Source: Macropodus opercularis
Lineage: Eukaryota; Chordata; Actinopteri; Anabantiformes; Osphronemidae
NCBI GenBank assembly: GCA_030770545.1
Contig: CM061109.1
Span: 3,720,001 to 3,784,000, forward strand
Reading direction: 5' to 3'
Length of the DNA stretch: 64,000 nt
The first letter of the stretch is position 1; the number at the start of each line of letters is the position of its first letter. The notes beneath the pieces are model-generated. The model worked only from the letters and a program-made list of their open reading frames with translations, ran no database searches and was not told where the DNA came from. Position numbers and translations under genes: made by a program. This document shows positions 10,784-22,100 of the stretch, piece by piece.

Positions 10784-11373
10784 AGATGGTTCTGGTCACC
10801 CTGAACCATCTCTTAGTTAAGCTGCTATAGACTTAGACTGCTGGGGGACGTCCTTTATTGACTGAGCTCTTTTTTCTCTTTTTCTTCTATCCACTAACAT
10901 GCCTCCATTTCCACATGTGACTAACTTTGTCCCTTTTCTCTCCTAGTTGTGCTTCTCCCCTTCTGTCTCTCTCTATCCTCATCTACAGGTATCATCAGAC
11001 TCAGAGTCGTGTGTCTCCAGTGTTCAGTTGCTGGTCCAACCATCCTGCCTGTGTTCTGTTGCTGCTTGTTTTGTTGTTGTGGTTGTGTTCTTTTCTCTCT
11101 TCTCTATCCCCTCACCCCAGCCGGTCAAGGCAGATGGCCGCCCACACTGAGCCTGGGTCTGCTGGAGGTTTCTTCCTCTATAGAGGGAGTTTTTCCGCTG
11201 TCGCTATTTAACTGTACAATTTATCGATTGGCTACAATTAAAAGCTTGCTCTATGTGGGAATTGTTGGGTTTAGTTGTGTAAGGTCTTAAAACCTTACTT
11301 GTAAAGCGCCTTGAGATAACTGATGTTGTGAATTGGCGCTATATAAATAAAGTTGAATTGAATTGAATTGAAT
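9498..11373 (+). mobile_element. 5'-truncated L2-clade LINE
   Basis: The element starts abruptly inside the reverse-transcriptase region and runs to a 3' end reading GCGCTATATAAATAAAGTTG followed by TTGAA repeats (about 11352-11373), the usual fish L2 tail. The coding part is 9498-10783 and the 3' untranslated part 10784-11350. It has no poly(A), as expected of this clade. It is flanked by the 290-bp direct repeats. Related L2 3' ends occur at 13195-13694 (minus) and 51140-51324 (plus), and the same insertion begins at 63328 in copy 2. Confidence 0.93.
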
Positions 11374-11663
11374 AGATTAAGAAGCTGTAAGTAAGTAAGT
11401 ATCAGCATCAATAGGTGCTTAAAATGTCCTCATCTGCCTGAGCATGTTTTTCCATCCTGTCTACTGTAGTGAGTAGGTGTGGAACCTCAACTACCTACTC
11501 AATACCCTTCAGACAACTTCACCTGGATGAATGAGAATCTCCACAGACAACTACAGACATTGTTTCTACCATAGCCCCAAGTACAAACCAGAGCACGTTG
11601 CTAACTTGTAACACATTCAGGCATAAGTTAATAAATAAAGGCAAAACAAGATATACACTTCAT
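11374..11663 (+). repeat. 290-bp direct repeat, right flank of the L2
   Basis: It begins immediately after the L2 tail and ends at the same CACTTCAT as the left copy. It continues into TTAATATAG, which is also what follows in the empty inverted R1. Length equals the left copy exactly. Confidence 0.92.
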
Positions 11664-11800
11664 TTAATATAGTATTTGACAAGTAAATTTTGCTCCTAAA
11701 TTGTTATTAATTATCTACTATAGTTCTGTGGAAACAGAAATTCGAAACACTAATTCGAGCATGGCCTCAGTCAGGTATCATCAATTGTGTTTATAATAAT

Positions 11801-12480
11801 AATGTTACGAGTCCCAAGTCGGGTACCAGCGCAGCAAAGATGAAGCTGGGAAACAGGTAACAATCAGGAGCAATTATGGATTGAAGCGCTCAGTTCACCT
11901 TCCCGAATAGCCTTTCTCTTTATTCATCTTTTCAACTAATAACAAAACATTTACTTCACTTAATATAATTTAACTCTATTAGCAATGTAAACCAACAAAA
12001 AATAACTTATCACAAAAAGATGTGCGTGTAGGAGCCTAAATACTATTACTATGAAAAGCAAATACATATGGTGTCCGTCTGCAGGACATAGTGTAGCAGA
12101 CAGATGACACGGCGCATGCGCTACTCGACACGCCATGCGTCTCACTGCTCACGTAGCGTGTAGCGAACTTCTAAACTCTAATTAAAGTTCATTGTAAGAG
12201 TGTACGTTCCCTATAAACAATTTAATAACATTCGCCGTACAAATATAAACTCTCTCTAATGTGGTTTTCATTAGTTTTCCACCAATTACTAACCTGGGAA
12301 ACAGGTAACAATCAGGAGCAATTATGGATTGAAGCGCTCAGTTCACCTTCCCGAATAGCCTTGAGGTGGGGGCGGAGCTCCACCGCAAAAGCCTCCCTGG
12401 TGCAACTGCTTCCGTCCCAAAGGTTCCTACCTGAGATTTATGTTCCCGTGTGTTCACTAAATAAATATGGGAATTGTATA
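11801..12480 (-). mobile_element. LTR-like fragment with exact 69-bp internal direct repeat
   Basis: Read on the minus strand, the sequence has an AATAAA near 11920 and about 110 bp later ends in CTCGTAACA at 11801, the look of an LTR 3' end. An exact 69-bp sequence (starts CTGGGAAACAGG, ends CCCGAATAGCCTT) is present at 11846-11914 and 12294-12362, with 379 unrelated bases between. To its right lies a GC-box-like GGGGGCGGAGC (12366-12376). Either nested LTR pieces or an insertion with a long target duplication would explain this. No coding sequence was seen. Confidence 0.45.
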
Positions 12481-12500
12481 TCCAATTCTCCTATATTTTA

Positions 12501-12517
12501 TAATATATATATATATA
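12501..12517. repeat. (TA)n microsatellite
   Basis: Short TA run in AT-rich DNA between the LTR-like fragment and the next repeat. Confidence 0.8.
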
Positions 12518-12604
12518 TCCATCTAAATAAATTATACACAAATAAATCCACGTTTCATTTGTGGTGTATCACAATAAATTAATAATATTAGAATGAAATA
12601 TGAC

Positions 12605-12812
12605 AGAGCAGCATGATGGTGTAGCAGTTAGCACTGTTGCCTCACAGCAAGAGGCTTTTTCTCTGTGTCTGTGTGGTTTTTCTTCAGTTTCTTCCATCAG
12701 CCCAATGACATGAAGTCAATTAATTTAAAATTGCTTGTAAGTGTGACTGAAAGAGTGAGCGATGATCTGTCTGTCTCTATAAGTAGCCCTGTGGTAGACT
12801 TTGTTCTTTTAC
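12605..12812 (+). repeat. Decayed common teleost interspersed repeat
   Basis: The start GCATGATGGTGTAGCAGTTA, followed by CACTGTTGCCTCACAGCAAG, and the end GTAGCCCTGTGGTAGACT resemble a very abundant fish dispersed repeat that I recognise by sequence but do not name. The middle is shortened and diverged. Confidence 0.55.
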
Positions 12813-12834
12813 GTGTGTGTGTGTGTGTGTGTGT
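12813..12834. repeat. (GT)n microsatellite
   Basis: GT run between the dispersed repeat and segment R2. Its inverted counterpart is the longer CA run at 51933-51971. Confidence 0.95.
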
Positions 12835-13194
12835 ACAGGTTTAACATTGCATAAAGCTTTGCTTTAGTGACTAATGGTAACTAATTGATAAGAGATCCCA
12901 TGAAAATCAGATCATTAATTTATACTTGAGTGTTTTCTGCAGGAAAACACATGGAACCAGCGTCTGGTTCCATGCTTAATCTGTGCATTAATACCCCCAT
13001 AGGTTTCAGTCCACCTCAAACCACAGCTGCAATATATGTGTTGCACTTTTGTCTATGTGCCTCTCAGCTATCTGCTCTCAGGTTAAAGCTGCAGTAACAG
13101 TCAAGTCGCTGGAGTGATCTGGACACAGAGGATTCTCATCCAGGATCGTGTAGAGGAAAGACCATAAAAAATGAAATAAAAATAGATTCAATTT
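12830..13194 (+). repeat. Segment R2 (inverted copy at 51325-51985)
   Basis: The reverse complement is found right of the satellite: 12830-12960 matches about 51800-51930, and 13070-13194 matches 51325-51460. The middle differs, and the right copy has extra sequence there. No coding sequence. It carries two adjacent hairpins at 12930-12974. Confidence 0.8.
12930..12974. repeat. Two adjacent hairpins in R2
   Basis: GTGTTTTC/GAAAACAC forms an 8-bp stem (12930-12950). Directly after, CATGGAACCAG (12950-12960) pairs perfectly with CTGGTTCCATG (12964-12974) across a 3-base loop. In the inverted copy only the first arm of the second hairpin is kept, so the palindrome is specific to this copy. Confidence 0.85.
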
Positions 13195-13694
13195 TCAATT
13201 CAATTCATTTCAACTTTATTTATATAGCAAAAATTCACAACATCAGTTATCTCAAGGCGCTTTACAAGTAAGGTTTAAGACCTTACACAACTAGACCCAA
13301 CAAATCCCACATAGAGCAAGCTTTTAATTGTAGCCAATCAATAAATTGTACATTTTAATAGCAACAGCGGAAAAACTCCCTCTATAGAGGAAGAAACCTC
13401 CAGCAGACCCAGGCTCAGTGTGGGCGGCCATCTGCCTTGACCGGTTGGGGTGAGGGGATAGAGAAGAGAGAAAAGAACACAACCACAACAACAAAACAAG
13501 CAGCAACAGAACACAGGCAGAATGGTTGGACCAGCAAATGAACACTGGAGACACACGGCTCTGAGTCTGACGATACCTGGAGATGAGAATAGAGTTAGTC
13601 ACATGTAGACATGGAGGCATGTTAGTGGATACAGGAAATGGAAAAGTAGAGGGGCTCAGTGAATGAAGGACGTCCCCCAGCATCTAAGTCTAAG
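13195..13694 (-). mobile_element. L2 3' end, minus strand
   Basis: This is the reverse complement of the L2 3' region (equivalent to about 10830-11373), ending at 13195 with the TTCAATTCAATT tail. It is truncated at 13694. It adjoins R2 just as the L2 tail at 51140-51324 adjoins the inverted R2, so this insertion predates the R2 duplication. Confidence 0.92.
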
Positions 13695-13807
13695 AGACTC
13701 AATCAAATTCGACCTTTCTTTAATCTAGAGAGGAATCAGTGTCTGCTGAAACAAGACGTTGTGTAGCATGTTTCTTAGAATAAAGTCTCTTTTAAATGAC
13801 AGACCGT
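13695..13807. other. Short unique interval before the satellite
   Basis: About 110 bp between the L2 tail and the first recognisable satellite sequence; nothing recognised. Confidence 0.5.
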
Positions 13808-14833
13808 GTTACAGGTTCAGAGGTTAATCATAAAATCCTTTTTCTGTTTAGAGGAACTTTTCCCTTGTGTCGACTGTAACCCTCAGTCTGGACTCAGGCG
13901 TCAGTCGGCAGACTGTCCGTCCAACTTCTGACACCAAGATGTTGGTGGAAAAACCTTCTTCAAATGCTGGAACATACTGAGAAAACTAGAGGAGCATGTT
14001 GGTGTAATGAACCAGCTCAACGTTTAGTACGTGCTGGCATGAGGAAGACATCCTACAGCGAACCACTGTCTTCTGATGGATGTTAACACCAGAGCTTCTT
14101 ATATATTGTAACACAATGGTTTAGCCACCCCTCGCATGCTACCTGCTGTCTAAACGCATGTTCCATTTGGCCAACACACCAACCTGGTAAAGCTTCTAAC
14201 TTCCCCATTTTGTTCCCTGTGGTTGTGTAGATTCACTTGGGCCGGTGCTTAAACTTTCAATGGGCTTATCATTCACACAGGGGTTTTCACTCACACTGAT
14301 CTTCCCATCTCATCGTATGGTTGGATCTTATCACACATACTCTAACTTTGGGTGACTCTCTTCAGCCAGGTAGTTTGTATGACACATTCGTTCCGAGCAA
14401 CGTACCCTGTAGTGTGCTTATCAGCAATGCACACGGGACACTGAAGGAGTCATCGCAAAGCTTATGATGTTATTATATCAGTCATACGCCCATTTTATTC
14501 AGATGGGACATCCCTAGATGTATGAATGCTCTAAAACATAAAATCAACTCAAATAAAACTAAATACAAGCTAGGTTTACCACAAAGTGACACAAATGAAG
14601 ACAAAAAAAATCTGCTTTAAAACATAGGCCACAATGTTGCTGAAGTTTTCTTACACATGTGGTCGATTCTCTTTAAACCCATGAATGACTTACACAACGT
14701 AAGACTTCAGTATTTGTAATATCCTACATGTAACTTCACTGTAACATTCACTGACCACTAAAGAAATTACAGAACGCGTCAGGTGACTAAACCATTTCAC
14801 AGAGCTACACACACATTCTTCACCTACACATAG
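13808..14833 (+). repeat. Left edge unit of the satellite (partial)
   Basis: Homology begins at GTTACAGGTTCAGAGG. It then skips about 130 bp found in full units (the TATA-type box and the first part of A2 are missing) and resumes at TTTTTCTGTTTAGAGGAAC, continuing normally. Edge divergence is typical of arrays maintained by unequal exchange. Confidence 0.85.
14535..14620 (+). repeat. Module B1 of the satellite unit (reference copy)
   Basis: It contains AATACAAGCTAGGTTTACC, then CACAAAG. It is homologous to B2 at 15012-15110 in the same unit, which reads AATACAAGCTAGGTTTAAC at the same place. B1 precedes A1 by about 270 bp, and B2 precedes A2 by about 305 bp. Confidence 0.8.
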
Positions 14834-14837
14834 TTGC

Positions 14838-15011
14838 TTCAGAACACTGGACTCACTCTGAATGGAGCGTCCGCTGTCTGCCTCCTGTCCCGGATGTCAG
14901 GCGGGAATCCAGTCCTGTTTCTGTGGAGCAGGTGGAACTTTTCCCTGGTGTCGGCTGTAACCATTAGTCTGGACTCAGGTGCCGGTCATCAGACTGTCCA
15001 TCACACTTTTA
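14838..15011 (+). repeat. Module A1 of the satellite unit (reference copy)
   Basis: About 175 bp that aligns to A2 (15354-15520) with perhaps a fifth of positions changed. Shared landmarks are GACTCACT / TACTCACT, GGAGCRTCCGCTGTC, TCAGGCGGGAATCCAGTCCT and the stem-loop at its right end. On the minus strand the left edge reads GTGAGTCC, a splice-donor-like sequence. Confidence 0.85.
14966..14995. repeat. Bulged stem-loop in module A1
   Basis: AGTCTG-GAC pairs with GTC-(2-base bulge)-CAGACT. The same fold is found in A2. It is present in essentially all units; the bulge reads AT in some units and AG in others, while the pairing bases stay. Confidence 0.6.
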
Positions 15012-15110
15012 TACTACAAAATAAAACCAATATAAATCAAATTAATCAAAATACAAGCTAGGTTTAACACAAAGGTACATGTAAGTAGACACAGAAGTTT
15101 TAAAGCTATG
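15012..15110 (+). repeat. Module B2 of the satellite unit (reference copy)
   Basis: AT-rich, with an AATAAA (in AAAATAAAACC) at its start and AATACAAGCTAGGTTTAAC further on. It is homologous to B1, which gives the unit a B-A-B-A layout. Confidence 0.8.
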
Positions 15111-15339
15111 CCCAAATCAATGCTTTGTCCCAACCTACAGGGAACTACTGTAATCTGTCAATACCCAAAGCATCTATTCTATACATTTGCACTTTCAGTC
15201 CAAAACCTGTTAACTAATGATCAGTAGCCTGAGCATCACAGAGAGGAGACTTGTTGGCTCTCGCCTCAACAATGAGTTTATGTTACAAGTTCAGAGGTTC
15301 ATCGTAAAATACTGTGATGTAATTTCAGTTTGTATGTGA

Positions 15340-15372
15340 TATAAAAGATGGTTCATAACACTGTACTCACTG
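15340..15372 (+). promoter_or_regulatory. TATA box plus initiator-like site, repeated in each unit
   Basis: TATAAAAG at 15340-15347 matches the metazoan TATA consensus. About 29 bp downstream TCACTGT (A at 15369) is close to the initiator consensus. The pair recurs in every complete unit and reads into module A2. The corresponding place before A1 lacks a TATA box. Function is inference. Confidence 0.4.
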
Positions 15373-15520
15373 TGAACGGAGCATCCGCTGTCCGCCTCCT
15401 GTTCCGAACATCAGGCGGGAATCCAGTCCTCCTTTTTCTGTTTAGAGGAACCTTTCCCTTGTGTCGACTGTAACCCTCAGTCTGGACTCAGGCGTCAGTC
15501 GGCAGACTGTCCGTCCAACT
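15354..15520 (+). repeat. Module A2 of the satellite unit (reference copy)
   Basis: Partner of A1. The stem-loop (15478-15509) is CAGTCTG-GACT / AGTC-GG-CAGACTG. On the minus strand the left edge reads GTGAGTACAG, a strong splice-donor-like sequence, also in every unit. Confidence 0.85.
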
Positions 15521-16130
15521 TCTGACACCAAGATGTTGGTGGAAAAACCTTCTTCAAATGCTGGAACATACTGAGAAAACTAGAGGAGCATGTTGGTGTA
15601 ATGAACCAGCTCAACGTTTAGTACGTGCTGGCATGAGGAAGACATCCTACAGCGAACCACTGTCTTCTGATGGATGTTAACACCAGAGCTTCTTATATAT
15701 TGTAACACAATGGTTTAGCCACCCCTCGCATGCTACCTGCTGTCTAAACGCATGTTCCATTTGGCCAACACACCAACCTGGTAAAGCTTCTAACTTCCCC
15801 ATTTTGTTCCCTGTGGTTGTGTAGATTCACTTGGGCCGGTGCTTAAACTTTCAATGGGCTTATCATTCACACAGGGGTTTTCACTCACACTGATCTTCCC
15901 ATCTCATCGTATGGTTGGATCTTATCACACATACTCTAACTTTGGGTGACTCTCTTCAGCCAGGTAGTTTGTATGACACATTCGTTCCGAGCAACGTACC
16001 CTGTAGTGTGCTTATCAGCAATGCACACGGGACACTGAAGGAGTCATCGCAAAGCTTATGATGTTATTATATCAGTCATACGCCCATTTTATTCAGATGG
16101 GACATCCCTAGATGTATGAATGCTCTAAAA
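15521..16130 (+). repeat. Spacer of the satellite unit (reference copy)
   Basis: About 600 bp with no internal counterpart and no recognised family. It contains the most invariant stretch of the unit by eye, around GTTCCGAGCAACGTACCCTG, and a few SNPs that separate unit types (CACACATACTC versus AAACATACTC). Confidence 0.7.
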
Positions 16131-19100
16131 CATAAAATCAACTCAAATAAAACTAAATACAAGCTAGGTTTACCACAAAGTGACACAAATGAAGACAAAA
16201 AAAATCTGCTTTAAAACATAGGCCACAATGTTGCTGAACATTTACACATGTGGTCGATTCTCTTTAAACCCATTAATGACTTACACAACGTAAGACTTCA
16301 GTATTTGTAATATCCTACGTGTAATTTCACTGTAACATTCACTGACCACTAAAGAAATTACAGAACGCGTCAGGTGACTAAACCATTTCACAGAGCTACA
16401 CACACATTCTTCACCTACACATAGTTGCTTCAGAACACTGGACTCACTCTGAATGGAGCGTCCGCTGTCTGCCTCCTGTCCTGGATGTCAGGCGGGAATC
16501 CAGTCCTGTTTCTGTGGAGCAGGTGGAACTTTTCCCTGGTGTCGGCTGTAACCATTAGTCTGGACTCAGGTGCCGGTCATCAGACTGTCCATCACACTTT
16601 TATACTACAAAATAAAACCAATATAAATCAAATTAATCAAAATACAAGCTAGGTTTAACACAAAGGTACATGTAAGTAGACACAGAAGTTTTAAAGCTAT
16701 GCCCAAATCAATGCTTTGCCCCAACCTACAGGGAACTACTGTAATCTGTCAATACCCAAAGCATCTATTCTATACATTTGCACTTTCAGTCCAAAACCTG
16801 TTAACTAATGATCAGTAGCCTGAGCATCACAGAGAGGAGACTTGTTGGCTCTCGCCTCAACAATGAGTTTATGTTACAAGTTCAGAGGTTCATCGTAAAA
16901 TACTGTGATGTAATTTCAGTTTGTATGTGATATAAAAGATGGCTCATAACACTGTACTCACTGTGAACGGAGCATCCGCTGTCCGCCTCCTGTTCCGAAC
17001 ATCAGGCGTGAATCCAGTCCTCCTTTTTCTGTTTAGAGGAACCTTTCCCTTGTGTCGGCTGTAATCCTCAGTCTGGACTCAGGCGTCAGTCGGCAGACTG
17101 TCCGTCCAACTTCTGACACCAAGATGTCGTGGAAAAACCTTCTTCAAATGCTGGAACATACTGAGAAAACTAGAGGAGCATGTTGGTGTAATGAACCAGC
17201 TCAACGTTTAGTACGTGCTGGCATGAGGAAGACATCCTACAGCGAACCACTGTCTTCTGATGGATGTTAACACCAGAGCTTCTTATATATTGTAACACAA
17301 TGGTTTAGCCACCCCTCGCATGCTACCTGCTGTCTAAACGCATGTTCCATTTGGCCAACACACCAACCTGGTAAAGCTTCTAACTTCCCCATTTTGTTCC
17401 CTGTGGTTGTGTAGATTCACTTGGGCCGGTGCTTAAACTTTCAATGGGCTTATCATTCACACAGGGGTTTTCACTCACACTGATCTTCCCATCTCATCGT
17501 ATGGTTGGATCTTATCACACATACTCTAACTTTGGGTGACTCTCTTCAGCCAGGTAGTTTGTATGACACATTCGTTCCGAGCAACGTACCCTGTAGTGTG
17601 CTTATCAGCAATGCACACGGGACACTGAAGGAGTCATCGCAAAGCTTATGATGTTATTATATCAGTCATACGCCCATTTTATTCAGATGGGACATCCCTA
17701 GATGTATGAATGCTCTAAAACATAAAATCAACTCAAATAAAACTAAATACAAGCTAGGTTTACCACAAAGTGACACAAATGAAGACAAAAAAAATCTGCT
17801 TTAAAACATAGGCCACAATGTTGCTGAACTTTTTCTTAAACATGTGGTCGATTCTCTTTAAAGCCATTAATGACTTACACAACGTAAGACTTCAGTATTT
17901 GTAATATCCTACATGTAACTTCACTGTAACATTCACTGACCACTAAAGAAATTACAGAACGCGTCAGGTGACTAAACCATTTCACAGAGCTACACACACA
18001 TTCTTCACCTACACATAGTTGCTTCAGAACACTGGACTCACTCTGAATGGAGCGTCCGCTGTCTGCCTCCTGTCCCGGATGTCAGGCGGGAATCCAGTCC
18101 TGTTTCTGTGGAGCAGGTGGAACTTTTCCCTGGTGTCGGCTGTAACCATTAGTCTGGACTCAGGCGCCGGTCAGCAGACTGTCCATCACACTTTTATACT
18201 ACAAAATAAAACCAATATAAATCAAATTAATCAAAATACAAGCTAGGTTTAACACAAAGGTACATGTAAGTAGACACAGAAGTTTTAAAGCTATGCCCAA
18301 ATCAATGCTTTGCCCCAACCTACAGGGAACTACTGTAATCTGTCAATACCCAAAGCATCTATTCTATACATTTGCACTTTCAGTCCAAAACCTGTTAACT
18401 AATGATCAGTAGCCTGAGCATCACAGAGAGGAGACTTGTTGGCTCTCGCCTCAACAATGAGTTTATGTTACAAGTTCAGAGGTTCATCGTAAAATACTGT
18501 GATGTAATTTCAGTTTGTATGTGATATAAAAGATGGTTCATAACACTGTACTCACTGTGAACGGAGCATCCGCTGTCCGCCTCCTGTTCCGAACATCAGG
18601 CGGGAATCCAGTCCTCCTTTTTCTGTTTAGAGGAACCTTTCCCTTGTGTCGACTGTAACCCTCAGTCTGGACTCAGGCGTCAGTCGGCAGACTGTCCGTC
18701 CAACTTCTGACACCAAGATGTCGTGGAAAAACCTTCTTCAAATGCTGGAACATACTGAGAAAACTAGAGGAGCATGTTGGTGTAATGAACCAGCTCAACG
18801 TTTAGTACGTGCTGGCATGAGGAAGACATCCTACAGCGAACCACTGTCTTCTGATGGATGTTAACACCAGAGCTTCTTATATATTGTAACACAATGGTTT
18901 AGCCACCCCTCGCATGCTACCTGCTGTCTAAACGCATGTTCCATTTGGCCAACACACCAACCTGGTAAAGCTTCTAACTTCCCCATTTTGTTCCCTGTGG
19001 TTGTGTAGATTCACTTGGGCCGGTGCTTAAACTTTCAATGGGCTTATCATTCACACAGGGGTTTTCACTCACACTGATCTTCCCATCTCATCGTATGGTT

Positions 19101-22100
19101 GGATCTTATCACACATACTCTAACTTTGGGTGACTCTCTTCAGCCAGGTAGTTTGTATGACACATTCGTTCCGAGCAACGTACCCTGTAGTGTGCTTATC
19201 AGCAATGCACACGGGACACTGAAGGAGTCATCGCAAAGCTTATGATGTTATTATATCAGTCATACGCCCATTTTATTCAGATGGGACATCCCTAGATGTA
19301 TGAATGCTCTAAAACATAAAATCAACTCAAATAAAACTAAATACAAGCTAGGTTTACCACAAAGTCACACAAATGAAGACAAAAAAAATCTGCTTTAAAA
19401 CATAGGCCACAATGTTGCTGAACTTTTTCTTACACATGTGGTCGATTCTCTTTAAACCCATGAATGACTTACACAACGTAAGACTTCAGTATTTGTAATA
19501 TCCTACATGTAACTTCACTGTAACATTCACTGACCACTAAAGAAATTACAGAACGCGTCAGGTGACTAAACCATTTCACAGAGCTACACACACATTCTTC
19601 ACCTACACATAGTTGCTTCAGAACACTGGACTCACTCTGAATGGAGCGTCCGCTGTCTGCCTCCTGTCCCGGATGTCAGGCGGGAATCCAGTCCTGTTTC
19701 TGTGGAGCAGGTGGAACTTTTCCCTGGTGTCGGCTGTAACCATTAGTCTGGACTCAGGTGCCGGTCATCAGACTGTCCATCACACTTTTATACTACAAAA
19801 TAAAACCAATATAAATCAAATTAATCAAAATACAAGCTAGGTTTAACACAAAGGTACATGTAAGTAGACACAGAAGTTTTAAAGCTATGCCCAAATCAAT
19901 GCTTTGCCCCAACCTACAGGGAACTACTGTAATCTGTCAATACCCAAAGCATCTATTCTATACATTTGCACTTTCAGTCCAAAACCTGTTAACTAATGAT
20001 CAGTAGCCTGAGCATCACAGAGAGGAGACTTGTTGGCTCTCGCCTCAACAATGAGTTTATGTTACAAGTTCAGAGGTTCATCGTAAAATACTGTGATGTA
20101 ATTTCAGTTTGTATGTGATATAAAAGATGGTTCATAACACTGTACTCACTGTGAACGGAGCATCCGCTGTCCGCCTCCTGTTCCGAACATCAGGCGGGAA
20201 TCCAGTCCTCCTTTTTCTGTTTAGAGGAACCTTTCCCTTGTGTCGACTGTAACCCTCAGTCTGGACTCAGGCGTCAGTCGGCAGACTGTCCGTCCAACTT
20301 CTGACACCAAGATGTTGGTGGAAAAACCTTCTTCAAATGCTGGAACATACTGAGAAAACTAGAGGAGCATGTTGGTGTAATGAACCAGCTCAACGTTTAG
20401 TACGTGCTGGCATGAGGAAGACATCCTACAGCGAACCACTGTCTTCTGATGGATGTTAACACCAGAGCTTCTTATATATTGTAACACAATGGTTTAGCCA
20501 CCCCTCGCATGCTACCTGCTGTCTAAACGCATGTTTCATTTGGCCAACACACCAACCTGGTAAAGCTTCTAACTTCCCCTTTTTGTTCCCTGTGGTTGTG
20601 TAAATTCACTTGGGCCGGTGCTTAAACTTTCAATGGGCTTATCATTCACACAGGGGTTTTCACTCACACTGATCTTCCCATCTCATCGTATGGTTGGATC
20701 TTATCAAACATACTCTAACTTTGGGTGACTCTCTTCAGCCAGGTAGTTTGTATGACACATTCGTTCCGAGCAACGTACCCTGTAGTGTGCTTATCAGCAA
20801 TGCACACGGGACACTGAAGGAGTCATCGCAAAGCTTATGATGTTATTATATCAGTCATACGCCCATTTTATTCAGATGGGACATCCCTAGATGTATGAAT
20901 GCTCTAAAACATAAAATCAACTCAAATAAAACTAAATACAAGCTAGGTTTACCACAAAGTGACACAAATGAAGACAAAAAAAATCTGCTTTAAAACATAG
21001 GCCACAATGTTGCTGAACTTTTTCTTACACATGTGGTCGATTCTCTTTAAACCCATTAATGACTTACACAACGTAAGACTTCAGTATTTGTAATATCCTA
21101 CATGTAACTTCACTGTAACATTCACTGACCACTAAAGAAATTACAGAACGCGTCAGGTGACTAAACCATTTCACAGAGCTACACACACATTCTTCACCTA
21201 CACATAGTTGCTTCAGAACACTGGACTCACTCTGAATGGAGCGTCCGCTGTCTGCCTCCTGTCCCGGATGTCAGGCGGGAATCCAGTCCTGTTTCTGTGG
21301 AGCAGGTGGAACTTTTCCCTGGTGTCGGCTGTAACCATCAGTCTGGACTCAGGCGCCGGTCAGCAGACTGTCCATCACACTTTTATACTACAAAATAAAA
21401 CCAATATAAATCAAATTAATCAAAATACAAGCTAGGTTTAACACAAAGGTACATGTAATTAGACACAGAAGTTTTAAAGCTATGCCCAAATCAATGCTTT
21501 GCCCCAACCTACAGGGAACTACTGTAATCTGTCAATACCCAAAGCATTTATTCTATACATTTGCACTTTCAGTCCAAAACCTGTTAACTAATGATCAGTA
21601 GCCTGAGCATCACAGAGAGGAGACTTGTTGGCTCTCGCCTCAACAATGAGTTTATGTTACAAGTTCAGAGGTTCATCGTAAAATACTGTGATGTAATTTC
21701 AGTTTGTATGTGATATAAAAGATGGTTCATAACACTGTACTCACTGTGAACGGAGCATCCGCTGTCCGCCTCCTGTTCCGAACATCAGGCGGGAATCCAG
21801 TCCTCCTTTTTCTGTTTAGAGGAACCTTTCCCTTGTGTCGACTGTAACCCTCAGTCTGGACTCAGGCGTCAGTCGGCAGACTGTCCGTCCAACTTCTGAC
21901 ACCAAGATGTTGGTGGAAAAACCTTCTTCAAATGCTGGAACATACTGAGAAAACTAGAGGAGCATGTTGGTGTAATGAACCAGCTCAACGTTTAGTACGT
22001 GCTGGCATGAGGAAGACATCCTACAGCGAACCACTGTCTTCTGATGGATGTTAACACCAGAGCTTCTTATATATTGTAACACAATGGTTTAGCCACCCCT

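Noticed and set aside
10927..11290. Hydrophobic open frames in the L2 3' region (also 13324-13683 minus)
   Set aside because: They lie in the L2 untranslated region, overlap in three frames and recur in other L2 tails.
9208..11663. 290-bp repeats as LTRs of a retrotransposon
   Set aside because: No TG...CA ends, primer-binding site or polypurine tract; the interior is a complete L2 3' end, and the same sequence is single-copy in the inverted R1.
14834..15061. Recurrent 75-codon open frame in each satellite unit as a gene family
   Set aside because: It starts with TTG, not ATG, covers the repeat module A1, has no domain, and its preservation is explained by recent homogenisation of the array.
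17052..17270. Recurrent 72-codon open frame over module A2
   Set aside because: It starts with GTG and exists only in units with TCGTGG; units with TTGGTGG lose the frame without other signs of decay.
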